From assembly GCA_021787655.1 (NCBI GenBank), contig JAJYLM010000045.1:1-14899 (forward strand): 14,899 nt of DNA. The letters run 5' to 3'. Position numbers and translations under genes: made by a program. This DNA is from a bacterium. GTDB lineage: Bacteria; JAMCPX01. The notes beneath the pieces were generated by a model that was not told the origin of the DNA, did no database searches, and was given only the letters and a program-made list of their open reading frames with translations. Below, in pieces: positions 7,171 through 14,432 of the stretch (the stretch's first letter is position 1; the number at the start of each line of letters is the position of its first letter).

Positions 7171-7965
7171 ATGAATGCCGGTGTCGTCATTGTTGCTATC
7201 GGCAGGGAACTGGTCAACGGCAGGACCCTTGACACCAACTCCCGTTCTCTTGCGCGCAGCTGCACCATGCTCGGACTGCGGGTCACGGGCATCCATGTCA
7301 TCGATGATGTCGCTTCGGACATCGTCAAAACCATGCGATCCGCGCTCGCAACCAGGCCCTTGCTCATCATAACGACCGGCGGCCTCGGTCCGACCGCGGA
7401 CGATATGACCCTTGCCTCGGTCGCGCGTGCAGTGAAGCGGACCATCGTGAAAAACAGGCGGGCCGTGGCAATGCTCGAACGGCGGTACACCCAGTTGTAC
7501 CGCAAAGGCCTGCTGCACACGAAGGGATGGAACGAGGGCAGGATCAAGATGGCGATGCTCCCGGCACGGGCAACGCCGCTGCGCAACCCTGCAGGCACGG
7601 CGCCCGCGGCACTCCTGAAGCAGGGCCCGACAACGATCGTCTGCCTGCCCGGCGTACCCGCTGAAGCGCTCGCCATCTTCGACGACTCTGTCACCGCGTG
7701 GATCCGGAGACACGGGCCGCGCAACGTCTGGTATGAACGGTCCCTGAAGACCGGGAGCTATGATGAAAGCGTTCTGCGGGACCAGCTGGACAGGGTCTCG
7801 GCCGCATTCCCGGATGTGTACATCAAATCGAGCCCTGCTGGCTTCCTGAAAGAGAAATCCCTCGAGGTGTTCTTCACGTCGACCGGCAGCAGTAAGGCGC
7901 AGGTGGTGCGGAGGGTAAAGGGTGCGATGGACCTGCTCCGCAGGCTCATGCGTGCAGGCTCATGA
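7171..7965 (+). CDS. Stand-alone CinA N-terminal / MoCF-domain protein (COG1058-like)
   Basis: A 264-aa protein with the molybdopterin-binding-like fold of the CinA N-terminal domain. Recognisable motifs are GRELVNGRTLDTN (11-23), TTGGLGPTADDMT (68-80), NPAGTAPA and CLPGVPAE. In CinA this domain is linked to ADP-ribose pyrophosphatase activity, and full CinA adds a C-terminal nicotinamide-nucleotide amidase. That second domain is absent here, and the length is about two thirds of full CinA. The role is probably hydrolysis or repair of a nucleotide cofactor, but the substrate is not known from sequence. There is no strong ribosome site before the ATG at 7171. The short distance to transketolase (42 bp) suggests it is read from the same message. 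Confidence 0.85.
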   Translation: MNAGVVIVAIGRELVNGRTLDTNSRSLARSCTMLGLRVTGIHVIDDVASDIVKTMRSALATRPLLIITTGGLGPTADDMTLASVARAVKRTIVKNRRAVAMLERRYTQLYRKGLLHTKGWNEGRIKMAMLPARATPLRNPAGTAPAALLKQGPTTIVCLPGVPAEALAIFDDSVTAWIRRHGPRNVWYERSLKTGSYDESVLRDQLDRVSAAFPDVYIKSSPAGFLKEKSLEVFFTSTGSSKAQVVRRVKGAMDLLRRLMRAGS

Positions 7966-7981
7966 GCGACAGACAAATTGC

Positions 7982-8009
7982 TTGTGTATTTTAATTGGTA
8001 TGGTAAAAA
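7982..8009 (+). promoter_or_regulatory. Possible promoter ahead of the SCP2/dehydrogenase series
   Basis: This is an AT-rich patch in otherwise GC-rich sequence, placed 55-80 bp before the SCP2 gene at 8064. A -35-like TTGTGT (7982-7987) is followed after 16 nt by TAAAAA (8004-8009); another reading is TTGCTT (7978-7983) with TGGTAA (8001-8006) at 17 nt. All matches are partial, so this marks a likely place rather than a proven promoter. Confidence 0.25.
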
Positions 8010-8015
8010 ATAAGA

Positions 8016-8041
8016 GCCTGGAGGCCGTGAGCGTCTCCGGC
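8016..8041 (+). repeat. 5' leader hairpin upstream of the first SCP2 gene
   Basis: GCC (8016-8018) and GGAG (8020-8023) pair with CTCC (8035-8038) and GGC (8039-8041), giving a 7-bp stem with one bulged T and an 11-nt loop. An A-rich stretch and the strong ribosome site AAAGGAGG follow. It may stabilise the transcript. No terminator-like T-run follows. Confidence 0.3.
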
Positions 8042-8063
8042 AGAAAAAAAGGAGGTAAGTGTT

Positions 8064-8534
8064 ATGGCAATCCCTTTCCCAAGTGAAGAATGGATAGCGG
8101 CGTACAAGGAGAAGATCAATTCAAACCCGAACTACAAGGAGTCCGGAGCAAACTGGGAGCACGGCACTATTTCTCTTATCCTTCAGCTCGACGACGAGAA
8201 TGCGCTCCAGAAGGCGCGCCAGGACCCTGTATTGAGCAAGCAGCTCAAGGAAGGTGAAACGGCGGTCGGCGTCTGGCTCGATCTCTACCACGGCGTGTGC
8301 AAAGAGGCGAAACGGGTATCCGTGGACGAAGCAAATACGGCAAAATTCGTGATCTCCGGCGGGTACGCGCGGTGGAAGGCAGTCCTCAAGAAGGAGCTCG
8401 ACCCGGTCAAGGGAATGATGCAGGGCAAGCTCAAGCTCAAAGGCGACCTGCCGACCATCGTCCGCTTCGTGAAAGCAGCACAGGACCTGGTCGATTCTGC
8501 AACCATGATAGACACCAAGTTTGTGGATGAGTAA
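8064..8534 (+). CDS. SCP2 sterol-carrier-domain lipid-binding protein (first copy)
   Basis: A 156-aa soluble protein with no signal peptide or membrane segment. Its layout is that of small bacterial SCP2 proteins: an N-terminal helix, a central sheet with a hydrophobic groove (WEHGTISLILQL; TAVGVWLDLYHG), and the late motif MMQGKLKLKGDLPTIVRFVKAAQ with GKLKLKG at 121-127, followed by a helix. SCP2 domains bind lipids or acyl chains non-covalently and often accompany acyl or alcohol metabolism. A very strong ribosome site (AAAGGAGG) precedes the ATG at 8064, suggesting high expression. It is about 95 bp upstream of the iron-dependent alcohol dehydrogenase. The ligand is unknown. The family call rests on overall layout and this motif, not on catalytic residues. 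Confidence 0.72.
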   Translation: MAIPFPSEEWIAAYKEKINSNPNYKESGANWEHGTISLILQLDDENALQKARQDPVLSKQLKEGETAVGVWLDLYHGVCKEAKRVSVDEANTAKFVISGGYARWKAVLKKELDPVKGMMQGKLKLKGDLPTIVRFVKAAQDLVDSATMIDTKFVDE

Positions 8535-8563
8535 GCTGCAGGGCTGATGCACATATGTGGTCT

Positions 8564-8603
8564 GCAGGGGCCCGCCCATGGACGTCCGGGAGTAGGTCCC
8601 TGC
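8564..8603 (+). repeat. Inverted repeat in the gap before the alcohol dehydrogenase
   Basis: GCAGGG (8564-8569) and CCCTGC (8598-8603) are perfect complements that enclose 28 nt containing the palindrome GGACGTCC (8580-8587). The 94-base gap also has CTGCAG repeated near 8536 and 8562. There is no T-run. It could be an mRNA processing or stability element between the two genes. Confidence 0.3.
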
Positions 8604-8628
8604 TTAATGCAAGCAAAGGAGCTGTGTT

Positions 8629-9789
8629 ATGTATGATGCTGATCTGAACTTTATATTCCGGAACCCCACCAAGATCATCTTTGGCAAAGGCGCCGCAAGC
8701 GAGGTGCTGTCTGAAGTCGACGCACTGAAGGGGAAAAAGGTAATGCTGGTGACCGACAAATTCCTCGAAAAGAGCGAGATGGTGGAGAAGGTAAAGAAGG
8801 CCCTGTCCACGAAGTTCGCAGGCATGTTTTCCGACATTGAACCTGACACCGGCACCCACATCGTGAACAAGGGCGCTGACTATGCAAAGTCCGTCGGTGC
8901 AGACTGCATCGTAACAGTCGGCGGAGGGAGTTCCATCGATACGGCAAAGGGTATTGCGATCGTCCTGGCACTCGGCGGAAAGATAGAGGACCATTCCGGG
9001 ATCAATTTCCTCACCGCGCCGATCACGCCGCACATCGTTATCCCGACGACTGCCGGGACCGGCAGCGAGGTCACCTACGCGGCGGTGATAAAAGACCATG
9101 CGAAGCACAGAAAACTTCTCTATGCAGACAACTTCATCATCCCCAACGTCGGGATACTCGACCCCCTGATGACCATCAGCATGCCGGCAAACGTAACTGC
9201 CGGTACGGGCATGGATGCCATGAGCCACTGCATCGAGGCGCTCCACTCCCAGCAGGCGACGCCCATAACGGACGGACTCGCACTCCACGCGCTGCGGCTG
9301 ATCGTGGAATTTTTACCGAAGGCCGTGGACAACGGCAAGGACATTTTTGCACGGGGCCAGATGCAGATTGCGGCGAACCTGGCAGGTGTTGCCTTCGGCA
9401 ATGCGCAGGTCGGCGTGGTGCATGCGCTGGCGCACAGCGTCGGCGGCAGGTTCGGCGTTCCCCACGGGGTCGCGAACAGCATCCTCCTGCCGTACTGCAT
9501 GGAGTACAACCTCGATGCAGTTGCAGACAAATACCGTCTTGCAGCGCAGGCGATGGGTGTCGGCATACAGGGCCTTTCTGATGAAGACGCGGCCCATAAG
9601 GCCGCAGAGGCAATCTGGACGCTGACCAAGCGCGTCAAAATGCCGCAGAAGCTCAGGGACGTCGGTGTTCAGGAAGAAGGTCTCCAGCAGGTCGCCGAAG
9701 ACGCCATATCTGACGGGTCGATCGTCTACAATGCAAAGCCCATCTTCGATCCTGCGGAAACGCTCAAGATACTGAAGCAGGCATTCTGA
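8629..9789 (+). CDS. Iron-containing (group III) alcohol dehydrogenase
   Basis: A 386-aa NAD(P)-dependent dehydrogenase of the Fe-ADH family, which interconverts alcohols with aldehydes or ketones. The nucleotide-binding motif GGGSSIDTAKG is at 98-108 and TTAGTGSEVT at 140-149. All four metal ligands are present: Asp196 and His200 in GTGMDAMSHCIEA, His265 in VVHALAHSVGG, and His279 in GVPHGVANS, giving the usual D-H-H-H set. The length is normal for the family. AAAGGAG precedes the ATG at 8629. The second SCP2 gene begins 4 bp after its stop, so the two are translated together. Placement between two lipid-binding proteins suggests a hydrophobic alcohol or aldehyde, but families of this type act on many substrates, from ethanol and butanol to 1,3-propanediol and lactaldehyde. 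Confidence 0.93.
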   Translation: MYDADLNFIFRNPTKIIFGKGAASEVLSEVDALKGKKVMLVTDKFLEKSEMVEKVKKALSTKFAGMFSDIEPDTGTHIVNKGADYAKSVGADCIVTVGGGSSIDTAKGIAIVLALGGKIEDHSGINFLTAPITPHIVIPTTAGTGSEVTYAAVIKDHAKHRKLLYADNFIIPNVGILDPLMTISMPANVTAGTGMDAMSHCIEALHSQQATPITDGLALHALRLIVEFLPKAVDNGKDIFARGQMQIAANLAGVAFGNAQVGVVHALAHSVGGRFGVPHGVANSILLPYCMEYNLDAVADKYRLAAQAMGVGIQGLSDEDAAHKAAEAIWTLTKRVKMPQKLRDVGVQEEGLQQVAEDAISDGSIVYNAKPIFDPAETLKILKQAF

Positions 9790-9793
9790 TACG

Positions 9794-10213
9794 ATGGCAT
9801 CGATAGAGCTCAACACGGACGCCCGGGACAACGGGCTTGCAGGCATGATACGGGACCTTATCTCGCAGAACCTTGCGAACCATCCGGAGCGGGAGAAAGA
9901 CCTCGCTGCACTGGACGGCAACATAGCGATCGTCGCACGGGACATCGAGGTTAGTCTGACGCTGGTGTGCACCCGGGGCAGCGTGGTCGTTCACGACGGG
10001 GTCAGGACGCCGTGCAAGCTCACCATTGAAACAGACTCGGACAATATCCTGAAACTGAGCACCCTGAAGATCAAGGCAGGACTGCCGTACTACTTCGACA
10101 AAACCGGCAGGGAGGTCCTTGGTCTGCTGTTCAGCGGCAAGCTCAGGATCCAGGGGCTGCTTGCCCACCCGGTCATCCTGACCCGTATCACCAGGCTTTT
10201 TTCCGTTTATTGA
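9794..10213 (+). CDS. SCP2 sterol-carrier-domain protein (second copy)
   Basis: A 139-aa soluble protein resembling a compact SCP2 domain. An N-terminal helix (about 14-40) is followed by a beta-rich core (NIAIVARDIEVSLTLVCTRGSVVVHDG; KLTIETDSDNILKLSTLKI) and the late motif LLFSGKLRIQG (GKLRIQG at 115-121). It shares that motif with the first SCP2 gene (GKLKLKG), but the two are otherwise clearly different, so this is not a recent duplication. It starts 4 bp after the dehydrogenase stop with no strong ribosome site, which implies translational coupling. It probably carries or presents a hydrophobic ligand. The ligand is not evident from sequence. Confidence 0.68.
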   Translation: MASIELNTDARDNGLAGMIRDLISQNLANHPEREKDLAALDGNIAIVARDIEVSLTLVCTRGSVVVHDGVRTPCKLTIETDSDNILKLSTLKIKAGLPYYFDKTGREVLGLLFSGKLRIQGLLAHPVILTRITRLFSVY

Positions 10214-10223
10214 GGCATTGATT

Positions 10224-10646
10224 ATGGAAGGATACAACGTATCGACACAGCTGCGGGTCAGGTTCGCCGAGACCGATGCACAGGGCATTGTCAGCAATGT
10301 CAGCTACATGACCTACCTCGAGGTCGCCCGTATTGAGTTTCTGCGCACTGCCGGCATATCCGTCAAGGACCGGTTGAAATACGGCATCGATTTTGTCCTC
10401 GTGGAGGCATGCATCCACTACAAGAGCGCTGCAGTTGCGGACGACATGCTGACCATCCACGTCAAGCTCAGAGAGATGAAAGACCGGGCATTCACCCTCG
10501 ACTACGTCATAACGAACGACGGCGACAACAACAGGGTCGTTGCCACGGCGCACACGGTGACCGTTGCGATCAATCCTGCGACCATGAAGGCGTGCGTCAT
10601 CCCGGCGGTTGTCCGCGACATGTTTTTATCGTGCGGTAACGTATGA
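10224..10646 (+). CDS. Hot-dog acyl-CoA thioesterase, YbgC/FadM-like (4HBT family)
   Basis: A 140-aa single hot-dog domain expected to hydrolyse acyl-CoA or acyl-ACP thioesters. The diagnostic segment RVRFAETDAQGIVSNVSYMTYLEVAR (11-36) carries the conserved Asp18. Where YbgC proteins have His25, this one has Asn25, closer to the VNN form seen in FadM-type thioesterases. The ATG at 10224 is preferred: TGAGG lies 8-9 nt before it, and an upstream TTG at 10218 would add only two residues. The TGA of the preceding SCP2 gene overlaps this ribosome site. The stop overlaps the start of pgi in the sequence ATGA, indicating coupled translation. The acyl substrate cannot be inferred. Confidence 0.86.
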   Translation: MEGYNVSTQLRVRFAETDAQGIVSNVSYMTYLEVARIEFLRTAGISVKDRLKYGIDFVLVEACIHYKSAAVADDMLTIHVKLREMKDRAFTLDYVITNDGDNNRVVATAHTVTVAINPATMKACVIPAVVRDMFLSCGNV

Positions 10647-11959
10647 ATATCGGAGATATAACAGTCAACACGAGTTTTGCCATGAGCCAGTACCTCGCTT
10701 CGAGGGACGGCCTCTCGGCGAACGCCGTTATGGCCGTGCAGGACAGGGTCAACGTGACTGCAGAAGACATCCTTCAGTCTGCAGCAAACAACCGGATGGG
10801 GTTCCTGTCCGTTCTCGACGATACGGACATGGTCAGGGCGATACAATCCCTGGCACAAAAATACCCCGCTGCGCGTTATTCGGATATTCTTGTCCTCGGG
10901 ATCGGGGGCTCTGCCCTCGGCACCCGTGCCATTCACCAGGCCCTCGCTGCACAGGCACGATCAAAAGCGCGGCTCTTCGTACTCGACAATATCGACGCCG
11001 CCCTGTTTTCTGCGACGCTGCAGCAGGTCAACCTGAAGAAAACGCTCGTGGTCGCCGTGAGCAAATCCGGCGAGACGATCGAGACGATGGCGCAGGTATT
11101 CCTGCTCATCAATGACTTCAAGAAGGCACTCGGCGTCAAGTCCCTGGGCAGGCACTTCGTCTTCATAACCACGCCGGACAGCGGGGCACTCTCACGGCTG
11201 GCGCAAAAGTATGCCATCCCGGTCCTCGCAATCCCCCGGAGCCTCGGAGGAAGATACTCCGTTTTGTCTCCGGTAGGACTGTTCCCGGCTTCACTCATGG
11301 GCATTCCCGTACAGGAATTTCTGGAGGGGGGACGGAAGGTCAGGGATTCATTCGTCAAAAACAAGGGGCTGAACGTCGGCGAGGCGGCTGCAATCTATTA
11401 TCTCATGTACCGTCAGTTGAACAAAAACATCATGATCTTCATGCCCTACTCGTCGCAGCTCATGGACTTCACGGAGTGGATCGCCCAGCTGTGGGCAGAG
11501 AGCCTCGGGAAGAAACACTCAAGGGACGGCAAGGAGATCTATACTGGCAGTACGCCGGTCCGGGCACTCGGCGTAACGGACCAGCACTCGCAGCTCCAGC
11601 TCTACAAGGAAGGACCGGCTGACAAGCTGATTACCTTCCTGGAGATTGCCCGGACTGCCATCAAGGAAAAGAAGATCATACCGGTGCCGCCGGTCGACGT
11701 GGAGTTCAAGAACCTGTTCGGCAAGACGCTGGACATGCTGCTCCATGCTGAAATGAATGCAACGAAGATGTCTCTCATCAACTCGTCGCGGCCGTCCATA
11801 ACGATATCCCTGCCCGTCCTGACGCCGAAAACGCTCGGGGAACTGTTTGTATTCTTCGAACTGCTGGTCGTCTTTACCGGGTACCTGCACCAGATAAACC
11901 CGTTCGATCAGCCCGGGGTGGAAGAAGGCAAGCGCATCCTTCACCAGCTCCTGCAATAA
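10643..11959 (+). CDS. pgi: Glucose-6-phosphate isomerase
   Basis: A 438-aa enzyme that interconverts glucose 6-phosphate and fructose 6-phosphate in glycolysis and gluconeogenesis. The length matches the short (about 450-aa) bacterial form rather than the 550-aa E. coli type. Visible sites are GIGGS (86-90), the phosphate-binding SKSGET (140-145), signature GGRYSVLSPVG (202-212), the catalytic Glu286 in LWAESLGK, TDQHSQ with His315 (312-317), and a C-terminal signature ending QPGVEEGK whose Lys is the expected catalytic lysine. It overlaps the thioesterase gene by 4 bp (ATGA), an unusual partner for a core glycolytic enzyme. The BtrH-like gene follows after 26 bp. Confidence 0.95.
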   Translation: MNIGDITVNTSFAMSQYLASRDGLSANAVMAVQDRVNVTAEDILQSAANNRMGFLSVLDDTDMVRAIQSLAQKYPAARYSDILVLGIGGSALGTRAIHQALAAQARSKARLFVLDNIDAALFSATLQQVNLKKTLVVAVSKSGETIETMAQVFLLINDFKKALGVKSLGRHFVFITTPDSGALSRLAQKYAIPVLAIPRSLGGRYSVLSPVGLFPASLMGIPVQEFLEGGRKVRDSFVKNKGLNVGEAAAIYYLMYRQLNKNIMIFMPYSSQLMDFTEWIAQLWAESLGKKHSRDGKEIYTGSTPVRALGVTDQHSQLQLYKEGPADKLITFLEIARTAIKEKKIIPVPPVDVEFKNLFGKTLDMLLHAEMNATKMSLINSSRPSITISLPVLTPKTLGELFVFFELLVVFTGYLHQINPFDQPGVEEGKRILHQLLQ

Positions 11960-11985
11960 CAAACCCGCGAAATGAGGATACAGCC

Positions 11986-12945
11986 ATGACGGACAAAATC
12001 ATAGAACACTGGTTCCATAAGCCCGGCAAACACTGTGCGTCGACGGCATTGAGCGACCTGATGCAATTTTACGGGTACGATCTGTCCGAGGCGGAATGCT
12101 TCGGCGCGGGAGAGGGCCTTGCCTTCTGGTACATCGAAGGATTGAAGCCCCAGAGGATGATGCACTACCGTTCCGAGGACATCGAAAAGAAATTCTTCGA
12201 CAACATCGGGGCCGGGTTTGCGTGGCTTGAAACGGACCGGGAGGACGAGATCCGGCAAGCCCTCGTTACGAGCATCGACAAGGGCATACCCGTACTCCTG
12301 AGAACGGATATCTATTACCTCGACTACTACAAGAGCAAAACACATTTCCCGGGTCATGCCGTTGTTCTCTGGGGATATGACCTTGAACAGAACAGGGCAT
12401 ATATCTCAGACACCGAGCGCAAAGGTCTGACGGCATGCGGGTTCGGCACGCTGATCGAGGGCATCATCCACGGGAACTTCCCGGAGGGCGAGCACGCGCG
12501 TTTTGCCCCGGTCCCGCGGCCGGACATCAGCCTGCAGAAAAAGAAGCTGTTCGCAAAAGCGTCTGCATCAAACGCAGCCGTCATGCTGTCGCCGGGGGGC
12601 TTCGAAGGGTACGGGGTCAAGGGTATGCAGCTTGCATCGAAGAAGATCACCGGGTGGAAAGACCTGCCTGATTGGGAGTGGCTTGCACGTTTCGCGTACC
12701 AGGTCATCGAGAAACGGGGGACCGGCGGCGGTGCATTCAGGAAGATGTATGCCGATTTCCTGGAAGGATTTTCAAACAAAAAGGCAGTCACCCTGATGCG
12801 GCAGATCGCAGCACGGTGGACCGACATCTCCCTTGTCTTCAAGGACATCAGCGAATCGGAAATCCCCGATTTCAGCATGGTCGCCGACATGCTCTGGATC
12901 CAGTCGATCAAGGAAGAAGAGTTCTACAAAGCCATCAAGGGCTGA
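11986..12945 (+). CDS. BtrH N-terminal / DUF4872-type cysteine acyltransferase-like protein
   Basis: A 319-aa protein with the BtrH N-terminal fold, a papain/C39-like cysteine enzyme domain, followed by a helical domain like DUF4872. The probable nucleophile Cys17 lies in GKHCASTALSDLMQFYG (15-30), the typical H-C-x-x-x-x-L start. The probable His124 is in HFPGHAVVLWGYD and Asp142 in YISDTE, completing a C-H-D triad. In butirosin biosynthesis BtrH transfers an acyl group from an acyl carrier protein to an amine, and other members are uncharacterised. The C-terminal part (about 200-319) is helical and charged. GAGG precedes the ATG at good spacing. It is the last gene of the plus-strand series, 26 bp after pgi, and converges on the HdrD-like gene. 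The substrate is unknown; amide or ester transfer is inference. Confidence 0.8.
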   Translation: MTDKIIEHWFHKPGKHCASTALSDLMQFYGYDLSEAECFGAGEGLAFWYIEGLKPQRMMHYRSEDIEKKFFDNIGAGFAWLETDREDEIRQALVTSIDKGIPVLLRTDIYYLDYYKSKTHFPGHAVVLWGYDLEQNRAYISDTERKGLTACGFGTLIEGIIHGNFPEGEHARFAPVPRPDISLQKKKLFAKASASNAAVMLSPGGFEGYGVKGMQLASKKITGWKDLPDWEWLARFAYQVIEKRGTGGGAFRKMYADFLEGFSNKKAVTLMRQIAARWTDISLVFKDISESEIPDFSMVADMLWIQSIKEEEFYKAIKG

Positions 12946-13011
12946 CCCTGTGCGCCGGACGTTTCCCCTGCCGCTCATCGCTCCGTTTCCTGGAGTGCGT
13001 CTGTTCGTCAA

Positions 13012-14406
13012 TCAAAACACGAGTGACTTTATCAGGAGATCGTGCACCCCGATCACCGTCACCGGTAATTTGTGGTATTCGACGAGTTCCTTGAGCTGCT
13101 TTTTGCAATTGGCACACGGGGCTGCGATATATTTTGCACCGGAAGCCTTTATCTGTTCCACCTTCTTGATACCTGCGAGATTCATCCTGAAATCGTGGAG
13201 GTCCTGGACTGTCACACTCCCGCCGCCGCCGCCGCAGCAATAGTTCTTCTCGCGGTTCGGCTGGAGGTCGACGAAATGCATGACCGCTGCCTTCACGATA
13301 TCGCGGGGCGGCTCATAGATGCCGAGCCCCCTTCCGAGGTTGCAGGGGTCGTGGTACGTCACTGTTTCCGTGTTTACCTTCGGGTTCAACTTCAGTTTCC
13401 CCTGTTCGATGGCTTCCGCTGTGTACTCCATGATGTTCCGGACAGGAAACTTGTATTTTCCAAAGACGTCGGTAAAGAGCTTCGCAGCCTTGGTCGCGTG
13501 TCCGCACTCTCCGATCAGGATCTTCTTGACCTTCAGTCGCTCGGCTTCTGCCAGAAGCTTGTTCAGGATATCACTGGTGATCCCGTCCGAATAGAAGAGC
13601 CCGTAGTTGATCGCATCGTAAAACGATGTCCCGATGGTCCAGTCTGCGCCCGCTGCCTGCAGCGCCATTGCGGTCCCCATGAGCGTGTCTGCCTCCATGA
13701 TGTAGTCGCTCACCGGCGCTATAAACATATACTCTGCCCCGACCTTGTCGCGAGGAAACTCGACGGCGTGCCCGGTCATGTCCTTGATTTCGTCCTGCAG
13801 GAAATCGAGCGTATCGATGAAGGCCTCCTTCGGTATGCCTGACGTATTGCCGATACCCGTCAGTTCCTGCGTGCTGCTGAGCGTAAAGTTCTTGGGTGCG
13901 ATGTTGAGCGCACCGAGAAGGCATCTGCCGATCCTCGTCAGGAGCGCATTGTCGACCCCCATCGGACATTCGACTGCACACCTCCTGCACATGGTACACC
14001 GGTAGAAACTTTCTATCATGGCATCGATGTCGGACTCTTCCAGGGCCTTTGCCCCGACAAACCTGCCGAGCACCTTCCCGCTCGTCGTATAGTACTTCCT
14101 GTACACGGACCTGAGGAGGTTGGATCGGTATGCAGGCAGATCTTTTTCTTCGTGCGTTGTCTGGTAGAGATGGCACTGTTCTGCGCAGGAATTGCAGCTT
14201 GCGCACGTATTCAGATAGAGGTCCAGCAGCAGCTTGTACTTCTCGTCTTTCAGAACGGCCCCCAGTGTTTCGACGAAAACGTGTATACGGTTTTCCTCGA
14301 CGGGGTTCTCGACCGCATAGAACGGGTAGCTTCTCTTTTGTTTCTTTTCTGTTTGTTTGTTATTTTTTTCCATGTTCGCTTCTTCCTTTTTTACAGTTTG
14401 CGGCAT
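13012..14406 (-). CDS. HdrD/DsrK/TmcB-like iron-sulfur protein
   Basis: A 464-aa cytoplasmic electron-transfer subunit. Two ferredoxin-type [4Fe-4S] motifs are visible: Cys68, 71, 74 and 78 (CASCNSCAEQC) and Cys137, 140, 143 and 147 (CTMCRRCAVECP). A CCG domain follows, with Cys355 (DPCNLGRG), Cys390-Cys391 (CCGGGGG) and Cys431/434 (CANC), the pattern that binds the unusual catalytic cluster in heterodisulfide reductases. A remnant of the first CCG half is GECGH (Cys301). This is the arrangement of DsrK and TmcB. The start at 14406 is chosen because AAGGAG lies 7 nt before it; 14412 is too close to that site, and 14373 is also possible. The first 25 residues are lysine-rich and low-complexity. 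It lies 26 bp behind a NarI-like membrane gene. DsrK, TmcB and HmeD cannot be separated without phylogeny. Confidence 0.87.
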   Translation of the reverse strand: MPQTVKKEEANMEKNNKQTEKKQKRSYPFYAVENPVEENRIHVFVETLGAVLKDEKYKLLLDLYLNTCASCNSCAEQCHLYQTTHEEKDLPAYRSNLLRSVYRKYYTTSGKVLGRFVGAKALEESDIDAMIESFYRCTMCRRCAVECPMGVDNALLTRIGRCLLGALNIAPKNFTLSSTQELTGIGNTSGIPKEAFIDTLDFLQDEIKDMTGHAVEFPRDKVGAEYMFIAPVSDYIMEADTLMGTAMALQAAGADWTIGTSFYDAINYGLFYSDGITSDILNKLLAEAERLKVKKILIGECGHATKAAKLFTDVFGKYKFPVRNIMEYTAEAIEQGKLKLNPKVNTETVTYHDPCNLGRGLGIYEPPRDIVKAAVMHFVDLQPNREKNYCCGGGGGSVTVQDLHDFRMNLAGIKKVEQIKASGAKYIAAPCANCKKQLKELVEYHKLPVTVIGVHDLLIKSLVF

Positions 14407-14432
14407 TGTCATGCTCCTTTTCAGTACCTTGT

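Noticed and set aside
10170..10201. Possible terminator at the end of the second SCP2 gene (CCTG...CAGG then six T)
   Set aside because: The stem is only 4-5 bp, lies inside the coding sequence, and the following gene starts 10 bp later in a tight operon.
13072..13842. Antisense open frame of 256 codons opposite the HdrD-like gene
   Set aside because: The opposite strand encodes conserved cysteine motifs. This frame shows no family features.
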